Below, piece after piece: positions 55,517 through 64,000 of a stretch of DNA of 64,000 nucleotides. A program made the position numbers and the translations under genes. The stretch spans positions 24,482,209-24,546,208 of the forward strand of contig NC_056033.1 of assembly GCF_004379255.2 (NCBI RefSeq). Direction: 5' to 3'. Within the stretch, counting starts at the first letter, position 1, and each line of letters starts with the position of its first letter. Source of the stretch: Salvia splendens (taxonomy: Eukaryota > Streptophyta > Magnoliopsida > Lamiales > Lamiaceae). The notes below the pieces were generated by a model. It was not told where the DNA came from. It was given only the letters and a program-made list of their open reading frames with translations, and made no database searches.

Positions 55517-58309
55517 TGTAACGCCCCGCTTTTCGAACCCTAATTTTCGAACCCTAAGACGTTGTATTTATTGCTTTGATTGCCGCAATTAAATGACGAT
55601 TTATTATGTGTATACTTTGGTGACCTAGTTTGTTTTGACCAAGTCAAAACCGTTGATTTTATGACGTGGCTTTAATTAATTGATGGGGAATGAAATATAT
55701 TACGGTGGATTATATTATCTTTGGGGAGTGAGATTTAATTAGTATCATAAATAACTCCCTTGCCTTTTTATTGTGGAAATTTCGACCACTATTATTTTAA
55801 GGAGAGGAATTCTATTTTCTTGGATTTAATTATTTGCTTGGGATAATTATCCAATTAAATCCAAAGCCTAATTACCCTATTTCCTTCTTGAGGAAAAATC
55901 GGCCCCCACTATTATTCCTAAGGAGATTTCGAAATCTCCTAGCTTGTGGGAGAAGAAATTATTCATTCTTTATTTTGATCCCTCAATTATTTCTTTCCAT
56001 GTTTTAATTGGAATATCCTAGCAAATCTTGCCTTATCTTATTTTATTAAAAATTTGGAAATTATTCCTTGTGGGGGAATATATTTCACACGCCTACTACC
56101 TTATTTTATGTGGGAGGATTTTATTTATTTTCCTGCTCCGTAATTATTTTATTCTGCTCCGTGAAAATACCAAATTAAATCATGGCTAATTAAATAACCA
56201 TGATTTTCGAAATATTCTCCCTTATCCTCCCTCAAATTAACGCCAATTTCCCCTCCATCAAATCTCCCATCTTTAATTTGATTTATTCTCCAAATATTCT
56301 CTAATTAATTGGGAGATATTCTATTCCTAAATTCTATAAATAAAAGACTCCTAAACCTAACACCTCAAATCACACGCCTCTCTCTCTCAATCTCACGCCA
56401 TTCTCTCTTCTCCACTCTCCCACACTTGTTCTTCCACTCTACTCAAGATCCTTTCGATTCGCCAAGAGTTTGTTGAAGAACCAAGAGTTTTAAACGTTTC
56501 TACCGATTGTTTTGTTCAAGAAAGGTACATTCCAGCCTCTATTCTCCATTCCTCTCCATCCCAACTCTTCTTTTGTTCCCTCATGCATCTAGTGGGTGTA
56601 GGATTTCAAATCTAAGGGTTTTAATCGGTGGGAATTTGTGATTGTGTATATGATTGCGTTTTGAATGAATCGTTTGATGATTTAATGAATCCTCGGTGAA
56701 TGATATGTGAATTCATGAAAATATGTGTCTAAGGACCCTTTTGAGCATGTTTGTGTGTTAAAACAATGAAAAGGTTGATTTTGAATAAGTGGGGGTAAAC
56801 CCTAATTCGAATTCCTAAAAGCATGAGAAACTGTGATTCCGAACAGTAGGTTCCGACTCGTTTTTGACCGACCAAATGAACTCCGATTTGACCGATTCTT
56901 TTTCCTGAGTAAACTTCATGATGTGTTCTATGTTGTGTGTGAATTTCAACTCATTTGGACGAAAAATGAACTTTTGGTGAATTTGTTAAAGTTTACTGCG
57001 CATTTCTGGCAGAAAGTGTTTTCTCGACCAGTAGGTTACGTTTTTTATTTGACCGACCTAAAATGGTTATTTTGATATGAATTTTTAACTGGAAATTATT
57101 TGATGAGTATACTGCCTTGTGGTAAAATTTTAGCCCCAACGGAAGTCGGGTGAATTTTTAGTAAATTTTATAAAATGGTTGCGCAGTGCTGCCAGACTTC
57201 TATCTTTACAAAAACACTATGTTACTATAAGTGAATTACATGATTGATATATGTGATGACGTGATGTGATGTTCAATGATGGGAAAAGGGAAAACGATAG
57301 GGACATGCATAATATTAAGTCAATGGTTGTGACTGATAAGTTATATATATATTATCTAAAGGTGATAACTCGTGCGCAAAGCGTGATAACAAAGGAAAGG
57401 CAGTAGTTGAAACCAAAACGGTCGAGGTGGGCTACTTTTCTACCCTACACTATGTGTGGGTTCTCTTTTACTAAAAACTCTTTTACGTATGACTGTGGAG
57501 CTATAAGGGTGGTTTTAAGTGATTATCATGCCGTGATTTGTTTTAACGTGTCTATCTGATGTGGCTGTTGCCACTGTTATATAAATCGAATTCGGGTCCT
57601 CGTAGGGCCGCAAACCCTACTTGGATTAGTGTACACCTATGGTAGACTGTGTGCTAGCGTACGGGCTGGCCGGTCTAGTGACCTGGATTGCGGCCGCATT
57701 CCTTGTCATGTATTGGCAGATATGAACGACGATGGGGAAAAATGACTGCGCAGTCGCTATTTTGAACAATGTAAAATATTTTGGTGCCTCGGGCCTTTCC
57801 AAAGTAAAACCCCGATGGTTACTTACGTATGACATGATAATATATACTTTTATTTAAAAATGTTTTCGGGCATGAGCCACTGAGTATTATTTTTATAGTA
57901 CTCAGCCCTGCATATGTTTTCTCTATGTGCAGGTTGAGCAGCGATGAGCGGTTGGTGGTGTTGAGCAGAAATAATAATATGGTTGTTTTGAAACTTCGAG
58001 TGTCGTTGTGTCTTCACACATGACTTCACTCTTCTCTTGGATGCTTCCGCTATGATATTTTCCTTACGTACATTTTTACTTAACTATGGATCTTTTCGAT
58101 TAAATGTTGAGAACTCGTTACCCTTTTTATTAATGTCAAACCTTTGGTCTTTTCATTTATTTTAATATAGATATCATTGGTCGTTTAATTATTAGACTTA
58201 AATTTTTGGTCAAACTTTTATTGAAACCCTAGCCTTCTAAGCCCGTTCATTTAAACCCCTTTAAGTCGCGATCGCCCGCTTTTATTAACCCTAGGGGGCG
58301 GTCGTGACA
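55517..58309 (+). repeat. Tekay-like 5' LTR (2,793 bp)
   Basis: TG at 55517, CA ending at 58309, three bases before the primer site. TATA box at 56335-56342, so U3 is about 0.85 kb and the transcribed R/U5 part nearly 1.9 kb, which is long. Contains GAGCCACTGAGTA and CTCAGCCCTGCATATG, typical of this LTR group. Confidence 0.9.
56335..56342 (+). promoter_or_regulatory. LTR TATA box
   Basis: TATAAATA in the 5' LTR, followed after about 30 bp by a C/A- and CT-rich start region. Confidence 0.6.
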
Positions 58310-58312
58310 GTT

Positions 58313-58324
58313 TGGTATCAGAGC
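58313..58324 (+). promoter_or_regulatory. Primer binding site, tRNA-iMet
   Basis: TGGTATCAGAGC, perfect complement of the initiator tRNA-Met 3' end, three bases after the LTR. Confidence 0.95.
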
Positions 58325-58453
58325 CTCAGTTCTTTCCGCTCTGGACCCAAGAGCCTTTTTGAGTCAAAGTCTATGCATGTGTAATTTGGCAAAAATGATA
58401 AACATCGGAAGCTCAACACCACAACTCGTCCCTGCCCAACCAAGAAGAATGAG

Positions 58454-60398
58454 GTAACAAGTATTTTGATAGATTTTGATATGAACTTTGAAATGTTGGA
58501 AATATCGATGGGAATATTGCTCATGTGTGAATGAAAGTACTTCTATGGGGATCAAGGATTATGCATATGTCATGTTGAAAATCTTGCTTGAGATATGTAT
58601 TGATGACAATGCATGGATATGAAATTGATATTTGCGCTTGTGCCCAAGATGACGAATGTTGTTATGACAATGAACTTGTATATGTTACTCGAATACGTGT
58701 TAAACACATATGAGTTGGATGAGATTATATGATGATTGTTATGCGATTGCTTTATGAAACAATATCTATGTGAAAGAACTTGAGCATGCTGCTATGTATA
58801 ATTGTGAATATCAAGAATGAATGAAAATTTTGAGATAATGCCGAACTTGGAGGCACGAAACGCCTAACGCAAGGCAAGCGACGCGTGGGAACATTTTGTG
58901 ATTTAGCGAAACACGAAACCGCACGAACCTTTTTACCTTGGAAACGAAATCCCATTCAATTCTTGATATGATACTACCCCCACACCTCCATCGTTGGAGA
59001 TTTTTATACATATACGCACCCATCACATTCTCAGCATCATTCGAAACCTCATACACTATTATTCTTTCGATCCTTGTGCTGATGCTGAGTTTTCTTTCTT
59101 TTTAGATGGCTCAACGGTATTATGCCCCGATGCGTAATCGCTACTCCAGCGAAAGGGACCACCCGGTTGAGCGCTACCGAGATTTCGAGTGGGACGGGAA
59201 ACTCTTCCTCATGTCCTACGTCACCGAGTTTTACAGTAAATGGATGAACGCATACGCGTACGGGGGAGCTACCCATCACGAAGGGATCCAAAAGCTCATC
59301 CACACTTTACCATCTCCTTGGGATGAGTGGACCGCTCAGACATCTCGGTTTTTCATATGGTATAGCCCGCCCGATTACACCGCGCGGGGAGATTTGGTTG
59401 GCCTTTTAAAGGTGCTGCTCCCGGCCATGACAGCGGCATTTGATGGACCGCCATGTGATCCACCTCCACATGTCTATCCGCCGATTCAAGCCCGCATGCG
59501 AAGGAATCGCTGCGACATGGAGCCACATGTCTCTCGTGTTCCTAAGAGAATGAGACTCAGGATGCGCGTTTCAGCCCCCTTAAGAATCGAAAGAGAGGTC
59601 GATGGGATGCTCGGGATAGTACCTCCACCCGTAGGTGTCGAGGAAGAAAGTGAAGAAGAGGATCCGGAGGAGGATCCCGAGGAGGAGAAGGACCCAAATA
59701 GAGAGAGCGTTGGAGAAACCGTGGAGAAACAGGATGAGGATGGAAAAGATTAAACATAATAATTCTAGAATATTTTATTTCGATTTCCCATGTTTTGGAT
59801 ACTTTACCATTTTTGCTTGACCTTGACATCGTTTTGTCCTTTTGTTTTCTTTATGATGGAACTAAGACCTCTTGGAGGCAACGTTTGATAATTCTATGGA
59901 AATTTTTCCTTGCTATTCCATTGTGCAATGATTTGGTACCATTTCTTATTGTCTAATTGCGCGATTACCTTTTATTTCTAATTTATGGCGCAATTACCTT
60001 TGTTATACTATATTGAAATTATCCTTTTCCCAAATGCACAATTTCCCTTGACGTACTATCTTTGCTACTTGATTGGACAATTGCTTCATGCCATAATTTG
60101 AGATCACCCTAACCATTTCATTACACAAACTGTCTCTTGTTGCATTAAAAACAATTACCCTTACTATCCTATATAGCAATCACTCATTTGCTACCTTGCG
60201 ACGCAATTGCCTTTTGCTACACCATTCGGTGGTTGCTCTCTTGCTATCATTTTATGCGGTTATATTCGATACCTTGTCTTGCAAAAAGCTCCGTATTATT
60301 CTGTGATACAATTGCCCTTTGATTTCCACTCTTCAACTATACCACTCATTTTTTTTGGGATTTCGAATAAATGCATTAATAATTCTCGTGTTAATCAG
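58454..60398 (+). other. Candidate alternatively spliced leader intron
   Basis: A donor ATGAG/GTAACAAG at 58454 lies at the end of a 19-codon frame opened at 58395. A strong acceptor TTTTCTTTCTTTTTAG ends at 59105, exactly before the ATG of the extra ORF. A weaker acceptor TTAATCAG ends at 60398, one base before the gag ATG. Use of the second would remove the extra ORF and place the short leader frame in phase with gag. Inference only; no transcript evidence. Confidence 0.35.
59106..59753 (+). CDS. Extra 215-codon ORF in Tekay-like leader
   Basis: Sense-strand ORF between primer site and gag, not part of the standard Tekay/Del layout. The N-terminus MAQRYYAPMRNRYSSERD is basic and aromatic. 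Residues 25-105 look folded, with a Trp/Tyr-rich stretch (YSKWMNAYAYGG, PSPWDEWTAQTSRFFIWYSPPDY) and a helical LVGLLKVLLPAMTAAF. 110-165 is Pro- and Arg-rich with possible nuclear localisation signals (RVPKRMRLRMR). The tail (180-215) is strongly acidic. No zinc knuckle or enzyme motif is seen. It could be an accessory protein as in Ogre-type elements, or captured host sequence. The ATG directly follows a splice-acceptor-like tract. No family recognised. Confidence 0.6.
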   Translation: MAQRYYAPMRNRYSSERDHPVERYRDFEWDGKLFLMSYVTEFYSKWMNAYAYGGATHHEGIQKLIHTLPSPWDEWTAQTSRFFIWYSPPDYTARGDLVGLLKVLLPAMTAAFDGPPCDPPPHVYPPIQARMRRNRCDMEPHVSRVPKRMRLRMRVSAPLRIEREVDGMLGIVPPPVGVEEESEEEDPEEDPEEEKDPNRESVGETVEKQDEDGKD

Positions 60399-60399
60399 A
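59820..60399 (+). other. Leader with recurring GCAATTACCTTT-like motif
   Basis: At least eight loosely spaced variants of CGCAATTACC or ACAATTGCC, often followed by TTTGCTAC, between about 59955 and 60320. Looks like a decayed short repeat array; could serve packaging or splicing. No ORF before the gag ATG. Confidence 0.5.
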
Positions 60400-63300
60400 A
60401 TGCCGCCCAGACGTAACATAAGACGTGGGAACCCCGAACCTACCCCTCAGGCGATGGAGGAGAGTGTGACGCAACCCATCCCTCCACCACCACCTTCTCC
60501 ACCTCCGGTTGACCGTGAGATCGTGAAGTTGTTCTTAGGACAGAAACCTCCCGTCTTTGATGGAATGGGGGAGTTAGCCAAGGCCGAATCATGGATACGC
60601 GCACTGGAGCGCATCTTCGCAATCCTAGGGTGTAACGATAAGGAACGGTTGAGTTGTGTGACCTACCAACTAACCGAGGCCGTTGACTTCTGGTGGGACG
60701 CCAGGATGAAAACAATGCCCCGAGATCAAGCAGAGGGGATGACCTGGGAAGGTTTCAAGACAGAGATATACAATAAGTATATGCCCAAGAGCTATCGGAA
60801 GGCGAAGGCATCAGAGTTCTACAATCTGACCCAAGGACGCATGACAGTGACCGAGTATGACCGTGCGCTCAACAACATGACCCGGTACGCACCTGACCAA
60901 GTCGATACCGATGAGAAACTGGCCGAGAAGTTCTGGGAGGGACTACGACCAGAGATAAGGATGTCGTTGGCCAGTCGAGGGAGACTTCCCTACGGGGAAG
61001 CATTGGCCCTTGCTCTAGACATTGAGACAGCTATGCCCAAGGAGAGAGTGAAGGTAAACACTATCATGGCACTACCTCCACCACACCACTCCCGAGAGAA
61101 GAGGAAGTGGGAGGGGAATGGAATCCCGTACGACAACAGGAGGTACCAGGCCACCCAGAACCAACCACAGTATAGTGGAGGGCAGAACTCGTCTAGCCAG
61201 AGAGGCGACTTCCGACCTAAGCCACCCCAATGCAACGTGTGCTCTAAGTACCACTTTGGAGAGTGTAGAATCCAGAGCACCCCTAAGTGCTTTAACTGTG
61301 GAGGAAACGGTCACTTCTCTAGAGAGTGTCCGAGTAAGAGGATAGCAATGGAATCGAGGCAGAACCCTCAAGGACCCCGCATGCAGCCAAGAGCGCCGCA
61401 AATAGAATCAAGGGGAAATCGCGACCAACCTCCGCGACAGCAGCAGCCCTACCGCCAAAGACTTCCCTCTCAGGCTAGAGCATATGCCTTGAGTCGGAAA
61501 CAACCCAAGATCGAACAAGGGAACCAGAAGAACGGAAACCTGGCAGGTATGGGCAAAATCCTCGACACTCCTATCACTGTGTTGTTTGATACGGGCGCAT
61601 CGCATTCATTCATATCTGACTTATGTGTGGATACTTTGAGCTTGCCTGTTAACAAATCTGAACATAAGATGATAGTGTCTTCACCAGTGGGTGGGACAAT
61701 AGAAATCTCACGAACATGCCCGAACGTAGAAATTATGATGGGAGGCCTTAAGTTAGTCGCTCACAATCTGCAAGTTATGGCGATTGGAGACATCGACGTA
61801 ATTTTAGGGATGGATTGGTTGACCTCGAATTTTGCGACGATTCGTTGTAAGGAGAGACAGATATCTCTACAAGCCCCGGGCGAGGAACCCGCCTTGTACC
61901 ATGGAATCTCGATGAATCGGCGAACCTCTATCATCTCCGCGCTTCAAGCTAGTACGTTGGTGAGGAAAGGACATCCTGCTTATCTCGTCTATCTACAAGG
62001 AGAGGAGAAAGGAGAAAGGAAAATGGAAGACGTAGCCGTCGTGCAGGAATTCCCGGACGTTTTTCCCGAAGCCTTGCCTGGACCACCGCCAGATCGGCAA
62101 TTGGAGTTCACAATCGATCTAGTACCAGGGTCGGCACCTGTATCTAAGGCACCGTACAGAATGGCGCCTAAGGAGTTAGAAGAACTCAAGATACAGCTCC
62201 AAGAGCTTATGGACCTGGGTTTTATTAGACCCAGTGTTTCACCATGGGGCGCGCCGGTGCTTTTTGTGAAAAAGAAGGATGGATCGATGAGAATGTGTAT
62301 TGATTATAGGGAGCTGAACAAGATGACGCTCAAGAACAAATATCCACTACCGAGGATAGATGACCTATTCGATCAACTTCAAGGAGCCGGTGTATTCTCT
62401 AAGATGGACTTAAGGTCCGGGTACCATCAGTTGAGAGTCCGAAGAGAGGATATACCGAAGACGGCCTTTCGAACGAGATATGGTCACTATGAGTTTGTCG
62501 TGATGCCGTTTGGTTTGACGAATGCACCTGCGGTATTCATGGACTTGATGAACCGAGTGTTTCATCCCTACTTGGATAAGTTTATCTTGGTGTTCATTGA
62601 TGACGTGCTAATTTACTCGAAGAACGAGAAAGAGCACGAGGAACATCTGCGAATCACCTTGGAGACCTTGAGGAGCGAGAAGTTGTACGCTAAATTCAGC
62701 AAGTGCGAGTTTTGGCTAAAGGAAGTAAATTTCCTTGGCCACATCGTGTCGAAAGGAGGAATTCGAGTAGATCCCGCTAAGGTTGAGGCGGTGCAACAGT
62801 GGAAAGCACCTTCGACACCAAACGAGATTCGGAGTTTTCTAGGTTTGGCGGGATACTATCGAAGGTTTATAGAAGGGTTCTCTAAGATAGCGAGACCCAT
62901 GACACAACAACTCAAGAAGGGAGTGAAAGTCAATTGGACTCCCGAGTGCGAGGCTAGTTTCCAACTCTTGAAGGAAAAGCTAACTAGTGCACCAATCTTA
63001 GCCGTACCAGAACCTGGAGTGAACTACGTGGTATACACGGATGCTTCGAAGGTGGGACTTGGATGTGTGTTGATGCAAAACAACAAGGTGATAGCTTACG
63101 CATCCCGGCAATTGAGGCCACACGAGTTGAACTATCCAACCCACGATTTGGAGTTAGCAGCAGTGGTACACGCCTTAAAGATTTGGAGACATCATCTCTA
63201 CGGAGTTCGATGTGAAATCTTTACGGACCACAAAAGCCTGAAATATTTCTTCGAGCAAAAGGATTTAAACATGCAACAACGAAGGTGGCTCGAATTGGTG

Positions 63301-63465
63301 AAGGACTACGATTGTGGCATCAACTACCACCCTGGCAAGGCAAATGTAGTGGCAGATGCCTTGAGCCGGAAGAGTCATTCCCAATTGGCCACTTTGCTCA
63401 CCAAAGAAGAAAGCCTGGTCCGCGAATTTAGTAAGATGCGTTTGGAAGTGGTGAGAGCACCATAA
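60400..63465 (+). CDS. Tekay-like gag-protease-RT-RNase H polyprotein
   Basis: Start chosen at MPPRRN (60400), the family's usual gag start, not the upstream in-frame ATG at 60319. Gag core about residues 45-210 ([31 protein letters not shown]); CCHC knuckle [14 protein letters not shown] at about 297; protease [11 protein letters not shown] at about 395; reverse transcriptase about 600-790 with [34 protein letters not shown] and catalytic FIDDVL; RNase H with [22 protein letters not shown] and the final [10 protein letters not shown]. All key residues look intact. A TAA at 63463 ends the frame just after RNase H; the same frame reopens at once into integrase. The protein would copy element RNA and is probably at most one mutation from an intact pol. 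Confidence 0.93.
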   Translation: MPPRRNIRRGNPEPTPQAMEESVTQPIPPPPPSPPPVDREIVKLFLGQKPPVFDGMGELAKAESWIRALERIFAILGCNDKERLSCVTYQLTEAVDFWWDARMKTMPRDQAEGMTWEGFKTEIYNKYMPKSYRKAKASEFYNLTQGRMTVTEYDRALNNMTRYAPDQVDTDEKLAEKFWEGLRPEIRMSLASRGRLPYGEALALALDIETAMPKERVKVNTIMALPPPHHSREKRKWEGNGIPYDNRRYQATQNQPQYSGGQNSSSQRGDFRPKPPQCNVCSKYHFGECRIQSTPKCFNCGGNGHFSRECPSKRIAMESRQNPQGPRMQPRAPQIESRGNRDQPPRQQQPYRQRLPSQARAYALSRKQPKIEQGNQKNGNLAGMGKILDTPITVLFDTGASHSFISDLCVDTLSLPVNKSEHKMIVSSPVGGTIEISRTCPNVEIMMGGLKLVAHNLQVMAIGDIDVILGMDWLTSNFATIRCKERQISLQAPGEEPALYHGISMNRRTSIISALQASTLVRKGHPAYLVYLQGEEKGERKMEDVAVVQEFPDVFPEALPGPPPDRQLEFTIDLVPGSAPVSKAPYRMAPKELEELKIQLQELMDLGFIRPSVSPWGAPVLFVKKKDGSMRMCIDYRELNKMTLKNKYPLPRIDDLFDQLQGAGVFSKMDLRSGYHQLRVRREDIPKTAFRTRYGHYEFVVMPFGLTNAPAVFMDLMNRVFHPYLDKFILVFIDDVLIYSKNEKEHEEHLRITLETLRSEKLYAKFSKCEFWLKEVNFLGHIVSKGGIRVDPAKVEAVQQWKAPSTPNEIRSFLGLAGYYRRFIEGFSKIARPMTQQLKKGVKVNWTPECEASFQLLKEKLTSAPILAVPEPGVNYVVYTDASKVGLGCVLMQNNKVIAYASRQLRPHELNYPTHDLELAAVVHALKIWRHHLYGVRCEIFTDHKSLKYFFEQKDLNMQQRRWLELVKDYDCGINYHPGKANVVADALSRKSHSQLATLLTKEESLVREFSKMRLEVVRAP

Positions 63466-64000
63466 ACAGTGGAAGCTCGAATCGGCACTTTGGTTGTTAA
63501 GCCTGATCTAAGGACAAGAATCGTCGAAGCACAACGAGTGGATGTGAAACTAGAGGAAGTTCGTGTAGAGGTGCGAACCGGAGAATCTGGGAACTTTAAT
63601 GAAGAAGGTGACAACGCACTCACCTTTAAAGGAAGACTTTGCATACCGGACGACGAAGAGCTCAAAAATGAAGTGATGAGCGAAGCTCATGAGACCCCTT
63701 ACACCGCCCACCCAGGAAGTACGAAAATGTACCAAGACTTGAAGAAGTCCTTTTGGTGGAATGGTATGAAGAGGGACATAGCGGCCTTCGTGAAGCGCTG
63801 CTTAGCCTGCCAACAGGTGAAGGCTCTACATCAACGACCGTATGGGAGGTTGCAACCACTAGAAATCCCTGAGTGGAAGTGGGAGCACATTGCCATGGAC
63901 TTTGTGACAGCCTTGCCAAAGACGCAAAGAGGGAATACTGCCATATGGGTAGTTATAGACCGACTCACCAAGAGTGCGCATTTCATACCGATACCCATAA
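63466..64000 (+). pseudogene. Tekay-like integrase (after stop codon, cut by window end)
   Basis: Continues in the same frame as the polyprotein. Linker EARIGTLVVKPDLR, then the HHCC zinc domain (SEAHETPYTAHPGSTKMY through CLACQQVKA), then the start of the catalytic core (WEHIAMDFVTALPKT, VVIDRLTKSAHFIPI) with the first catalytic Asp. No other stop to the window end. Integrase inserts the cDNA. It is translated only if the TAA at 63463 is bypassed. Confidence 0.88.

Larger units (their letters stand above)
55517..64000 (+). mobile_element. Tekay/Del-like Ty3/gypsy retrotransposon (5' 8.5 kb)
   Basis: 5' LTR 55517-58309, tRNA-iMet primer site 58313-58324, a 2.1-kb leader carrying a 215-codon ORF, then gag-pol from 60400 running off the window. 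Gag, CCHC, protease, reverse transcriptase, RNase H and integrase follow in gypsy order and are well conserved, which suggests a young copy. LTR start TGTAACGCCCC and end GTCGTGACA fit the chromovirus Tekay/Del group. Whether a chromodomain is present cannot be seen. Confidence 0.9.

Noticed and set aside
60319..60399. Upstream in-frame extension of the Tekay-like gag
   Set aside because: The added 27 residues are hydrophobic and unlike gag N-termini; the MPPRRN start at 60400 fits the family.

Overview
The window looks like eudicot nuclear DNA, with spliced genes, an AT-rich background and dense nested transposons. The repeat style is reminiscent of Lamiales, but that is only an impression. 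There are no tRNA, rRNA, CRISPR or prokaryotic features. Only two genes look intact, both on the minus strand: a UBA2-type RNA-binding protein (25641-26936, with a probable spliced 3' UTR) and a three-exon AWPM-19/PM19-like membrane protein gene (51865-53647). A third host locus, a DC1-domain gene (11248-15761), is a pseudogene split by a young LTR element.

Layout. 1-4126: the 5' part of an Athila-like Ty3/gypsy element on the minus strand (LTR, tRNA-Asp primer site, gag, protease), cut at about 240 by other promoter-like repeats. It sits inside a 36-51 bp minisatellite (4127-4620) that immediately precedes the protease of a decayed Ty1/copia element (4618-9366). 9398-11220: a Mutator-type MITE and AT-rich spacer. 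11248-15761: the DC1 pseudogene with a 2,684-bp non-autonomous LTR element (11642-14325; LTRs differing at one base, 5-bp target duplication) that carries one 603-codon ORF. 16032-22262: MITEs and a Harbinger ORF1 remnant. 23300-26936: UBA2 and its 3' region.

27038-47214 is a hAT cluster starting about 100 bp upstream of the UBA2 start codon. hAT-1 (27051-31042) inserted into a Stowaway MITE, and hAT-2 inserted nearby. A segment running from inside hAT-1 to inside hAT-2 (28841-36774) was then duplicated in tandem (36775-47032). The result is one complete copy of each hAT plus a head-to-tail chimera between them. The second unit later gained a hAT MITE and a solo Ty3/gypsy LTR. All transposase frames are broken.

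47488-51530 holds more MITEs and a 1,631-bp PIF/Harbinger element that carries only the Myb-like accessory ORF. The AWPM-19 gene follows, with a composite RY/ABRE motif just upstream of a TATA-like box. From about 55100 a Ty1/copia element begins but is interrupted 76 bp into gag by a Tekay/Del-like Ty3/gypsy element (55517 to beyond 64000). That element has a 2.8-kb 5' LTR, a tRNA-iMet primer site, an unusual 215-codon ORF between primer site and gag, and a gag-pol frame open to the window end apart from one stop codon.

Best candidates for something new: (i) the extra leader ORF of the Tekay-like element, together with a potential intron that would remove it and join a short leader frame to gag in phase; (ii) the 603-codon ORF of the young non-autonomous LTR element; (iii) the tandem duplication that generated a chimeric hAT. 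Family assignments come from motif recognition; no database search was run.
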